Source: Pradoshia sp. D12 (GTDB lineage Bacteria > Bacillota > Bacilli > Bacillales > Pradoshiaceae). From it: DNA of 64,000 nt. The notes under the pieces are model-generated. The model searched no databases. It was not told where the DNA came from and saw only the letters and a list, made by a program, of their open reading frames with translations. The stretch is from positions 1,639,501 to 1,703,500 of the forward strand of contig NZ_CP044545.1 of assembly GCF_008935075.1 (NCBI RefSeq), in the 5' to 3' direction. A program made the translations under genes and the position numbers. Below are positions 62,525 through 64,000 of this stretch, piece by piece (positions within the stretch are counted from its first letter, which is position 1; every line of letters begins with the position of its first letter).

Positions 62525-63307
62525 CTATGTACTGAAACGATTAGTGAAATGGTGAACCAAAGGCCAAGCACGCACCTCAATTTTTTTTGCAAAATGAAAT
62601 ATAGGCATTTCACCATTAATATCAATACCTTGCTTGGATAGAACGGAATTCTTACTGAATTCTGCTTCTGCCTCTTGTAATATCCAAGGGTCATGTAAAA
62701 TATCACAGCGAAGCGGTACTCCTGATAAATTTAAGGTATAAAAGCAGTAACGCTCGGCCATCCATTCCTCGAAAGACCCTTTAGCTGCCTGAAATGGTTC
62801 TGAAATTGGTCTATAGCTACAGGCTAACTCGATTTCATGGTCATGTAGTCTCTTACTTTTAAATTCAATGTTTGTATCATTAGTCTGGATCTCCATATCA
62901 GTGTACCAATACGGTAAGTGGTATAGTGTTCTAGCCCCTTTTACAGCAAGCCAATTGGAAGCATCCAAACTAAAAAAGTACACACCTGGCTTTCCATCGA
63001 GAATGACATATGTACGAACATTTAGCTCAGGAAATTGATCTGTTCCTGGAATAGGGGGTAATCCCCGGAGTCTAATACCCGACATACGAAACGGTACAAC
63101 CCCAATCCAGCATATGCCATTATATGAATCCAAAGGGAGCACTTCAGGTACTAACTTTCGTAATACCTCATATTTAATTGGATAATGGGCAAATAAAAGA
63201 TCGCTCCATGTCTGCTTCATTGTCCAAGGTAAATTCGGGAGAGCCCATGGACGATGACTGTCATCCCATTGGTTTTTATCGAGCTTTAGTTGTTCTCCCA
63301 AAGCCAT
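62525..63307 (-). CDS. DUF2071 family protein, YqjF-like
   Basis: 260 residues, soluble. Family marks WTMKQTWSDLLFAHYPI, NGICWIGVVPFRMSGIRLRG, FPELNVRTYVILDGKPGVYFFSLDA and AERYCFYTL are those of YqjF/DUF2071, a double beta-barrel fold of unknown function. ATG 63307 follows AAGGAAG; a GTG directly before it is possible. Confidence 0.9.
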   Translation of the reverse strand: MALGEQLKLDKNQWDDSHRPWALPNLPWTMKQTWSDLLFAHYPIKYEVLRKLVPEVLPLDSYNGICWIGVVPFRMSGIRLRGLPPIPGTDQFPELNVRTYVILDGKPGVYFFSLDASNWLAVKGARTLYHLPYWYTDMEIQTNDTNIEFKSKRLHDHEIELACSYRPISEPFQAAKGSFEEWMAERYCFYTLNLSGVPLRCDILHDPWILQEAEAEFSKNSVLSKQGIDINGEMPIFHFAKKIEVRAWPLVHHFTNRFST

Positions 63308-63523
63308 CACTTCCTTAACATTTTTTTTGGAATTGAACTCCTTCTAAAATAATCGTTACCACTTTACTGAAGTTAAGTAAAACTACATCAAAAGTTTAAA
63401 AAAACATCATGAGAATTAGCATTGATTTTGCAATTTTACATGGAGAGAAACAACCTAATTAATACCTATTATACCGTTAAATTGAAATGATTTTATATTA
63501 TTAATCTATTTTAAAGTAACTAT

Positions 63524-63676
63524 TGTAGATTTAAATTCAGGATCTTACAGATAAATGTAAGCCTTGTAGAAAGAACTTTCCAACGTGAAGAATTAGATGG
63601 GTTTGTAAGTTTCCTATGGAATCGAGATGCCAGTGGTCATATTGAACCCGCTATTTCATCTGTGGATAAAAAATAA
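63524..63676 (+). pseudogene. Possible C-terminal gene fragment
   Basis: An open frame ending TAA at 63674–63676 reads LQINVSLVERTFQREELDGF, VSFLWNRDASGHIEPAISSV, DKK. It has no start with a ribosome site and overlaps the end of the minus-strand gene by 21 bases. Not assigned to a family. Confidence 0.3.
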
Positions 63677-63877
63677 GAAAAGAAGAAGCGAGACAAGAAC
63701 ATACATGGATCCTATAAAAGTCTTATAGTTATAAAGTTCTCTAATACCGGTTATTAAAAATAGGACGAATAAATAAACAAAAAGTAATTGCACCAAGGAG
63801 AAGACTCTATATGAAAAAATATAACCCAATAAGAAAAACGTAAGTAAGCCGGTTAACACCTGTATGAACCGGAGCAT
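63656..63877 (-). CDS. Small membrane protein, DUF3953-like
   Basis: 73 residues with two to three membrane helices (LTGLLTFFLLGYIF; LLFVYLFVLFLITGI; MYVLVSLLLFLFFI) and a short loop RELYNYKTFIG. The layout resembles DUF3953 proteins of Bacillus. ATG 63877 follows GAGGAG nine bases upstream. Function unknown. Confidence 0.75.
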   Translation of the reverse strand: MLRFIQVLTGLLTFFLLGYIFSYRVFSLVQLLFVYLFVLFLITGIRELYNYKTFIGSMYVLVSLLLFLFFIHR

Positions 63878-64000
63878 GAAAACAATCTCCTCATTTCTAT
63901 ATATGTAAGATACCTTTCTCCATCCTCAGCAATTTGCTGCGCGTAATATCGTTTACGCCTTCAAATGTATGAAACCTCTATAATAAATATTGATTAGGTA

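Overview
The window comes from a low-GC, spore-forming member of the Bacillaceae. The main evidence is the cotE–mutS–mutL order at the right end, a YkvA-family protein, clade-3 KatA, a PBP3-type lipoprotein transpeptidase, and strong AGGAGG-type ribosome binding sites throughout. The genus cannot be fixed from the sequence alone. I recognise no rRNA, tRNA, CRISPR array, prophage or intact transposase.

Left part (1–10 kb): the tail of an amidase; a cobalamin-riboswitch-controlled B12 uptake operon (btuF-btuC-btuD) followed by a divergent cobalamin-adenosyltransferase-like gene; an unknown small protein; an orphan PfoR-type PTS IIC membrane protein; and a large secreted type I pullulanase.

Pectin locus A (10.4–23 kb): an intracellular GH28 polygalacturonase, a YesOPQ-type ABC importer whose two permeases sit between two paralogous binding proteins, a GH105 unsaturated-uronyl hydrolase and a YesM/YesN-type two-component system. 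It ends in decay: a KDPG-aldolase pseudogene and a frameshifted sugar isomerase.

Middle (23–31.5 kb), mixed housekeeping: a LysM–CAP exoprotein, a small lipoprotein, a HAD phosphatase, PBP3, a long structured terminator, an SLH-anchored 5'-nucleotidase and a uronate-dehydrogenase-like SDR.

Pectin locus B (31.9–52.5 kb): a YesS-type membrane AraC regulator; an Lpl-type importer with one permease on the opposite strand; a YesL protein; GH43, GH105 and GH28 enzymes; an esterase; a fused pectin methylesterase–rhamnogalacturonan acetylesterase; then uxaC-exuR-uxaB-uxaA and a second esterase. None of the glycan enzymes has a signal peptide, so the logic is to import decorated pectin oligosaccharides, de-esterify and cleave them in the cytoplasm, and send galacturonate to 2-keto-3-deoxygluconate. 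The ABC ATPase, kdgK and an intact kdgA are not here and must be elsewhere. LacI-type operators (cre-like sites, a perfect 18-bp palindrome, and a 27-nt repeat in front of uxaC and uxaB) punctuate the locus.

Right part (52.5–64 kb): a frameshifted small membrane gene, katA with a PerR-like box, a DUF4395 protein, cotE, mutS-mutL, about 4.5 copies of an 85-bp tandem repeat, and small conserved proteins.

The least expected features are two degenerate group IIC intron remnants placed directly after intrinsic terminators (45.34 and 51.58 kb), the structured tandem repeat downstream of mutL, the CE8–CE12 fusion, the paired inverted operators at 13.5 kb, and the cluster of broken genes around the pectin loci.
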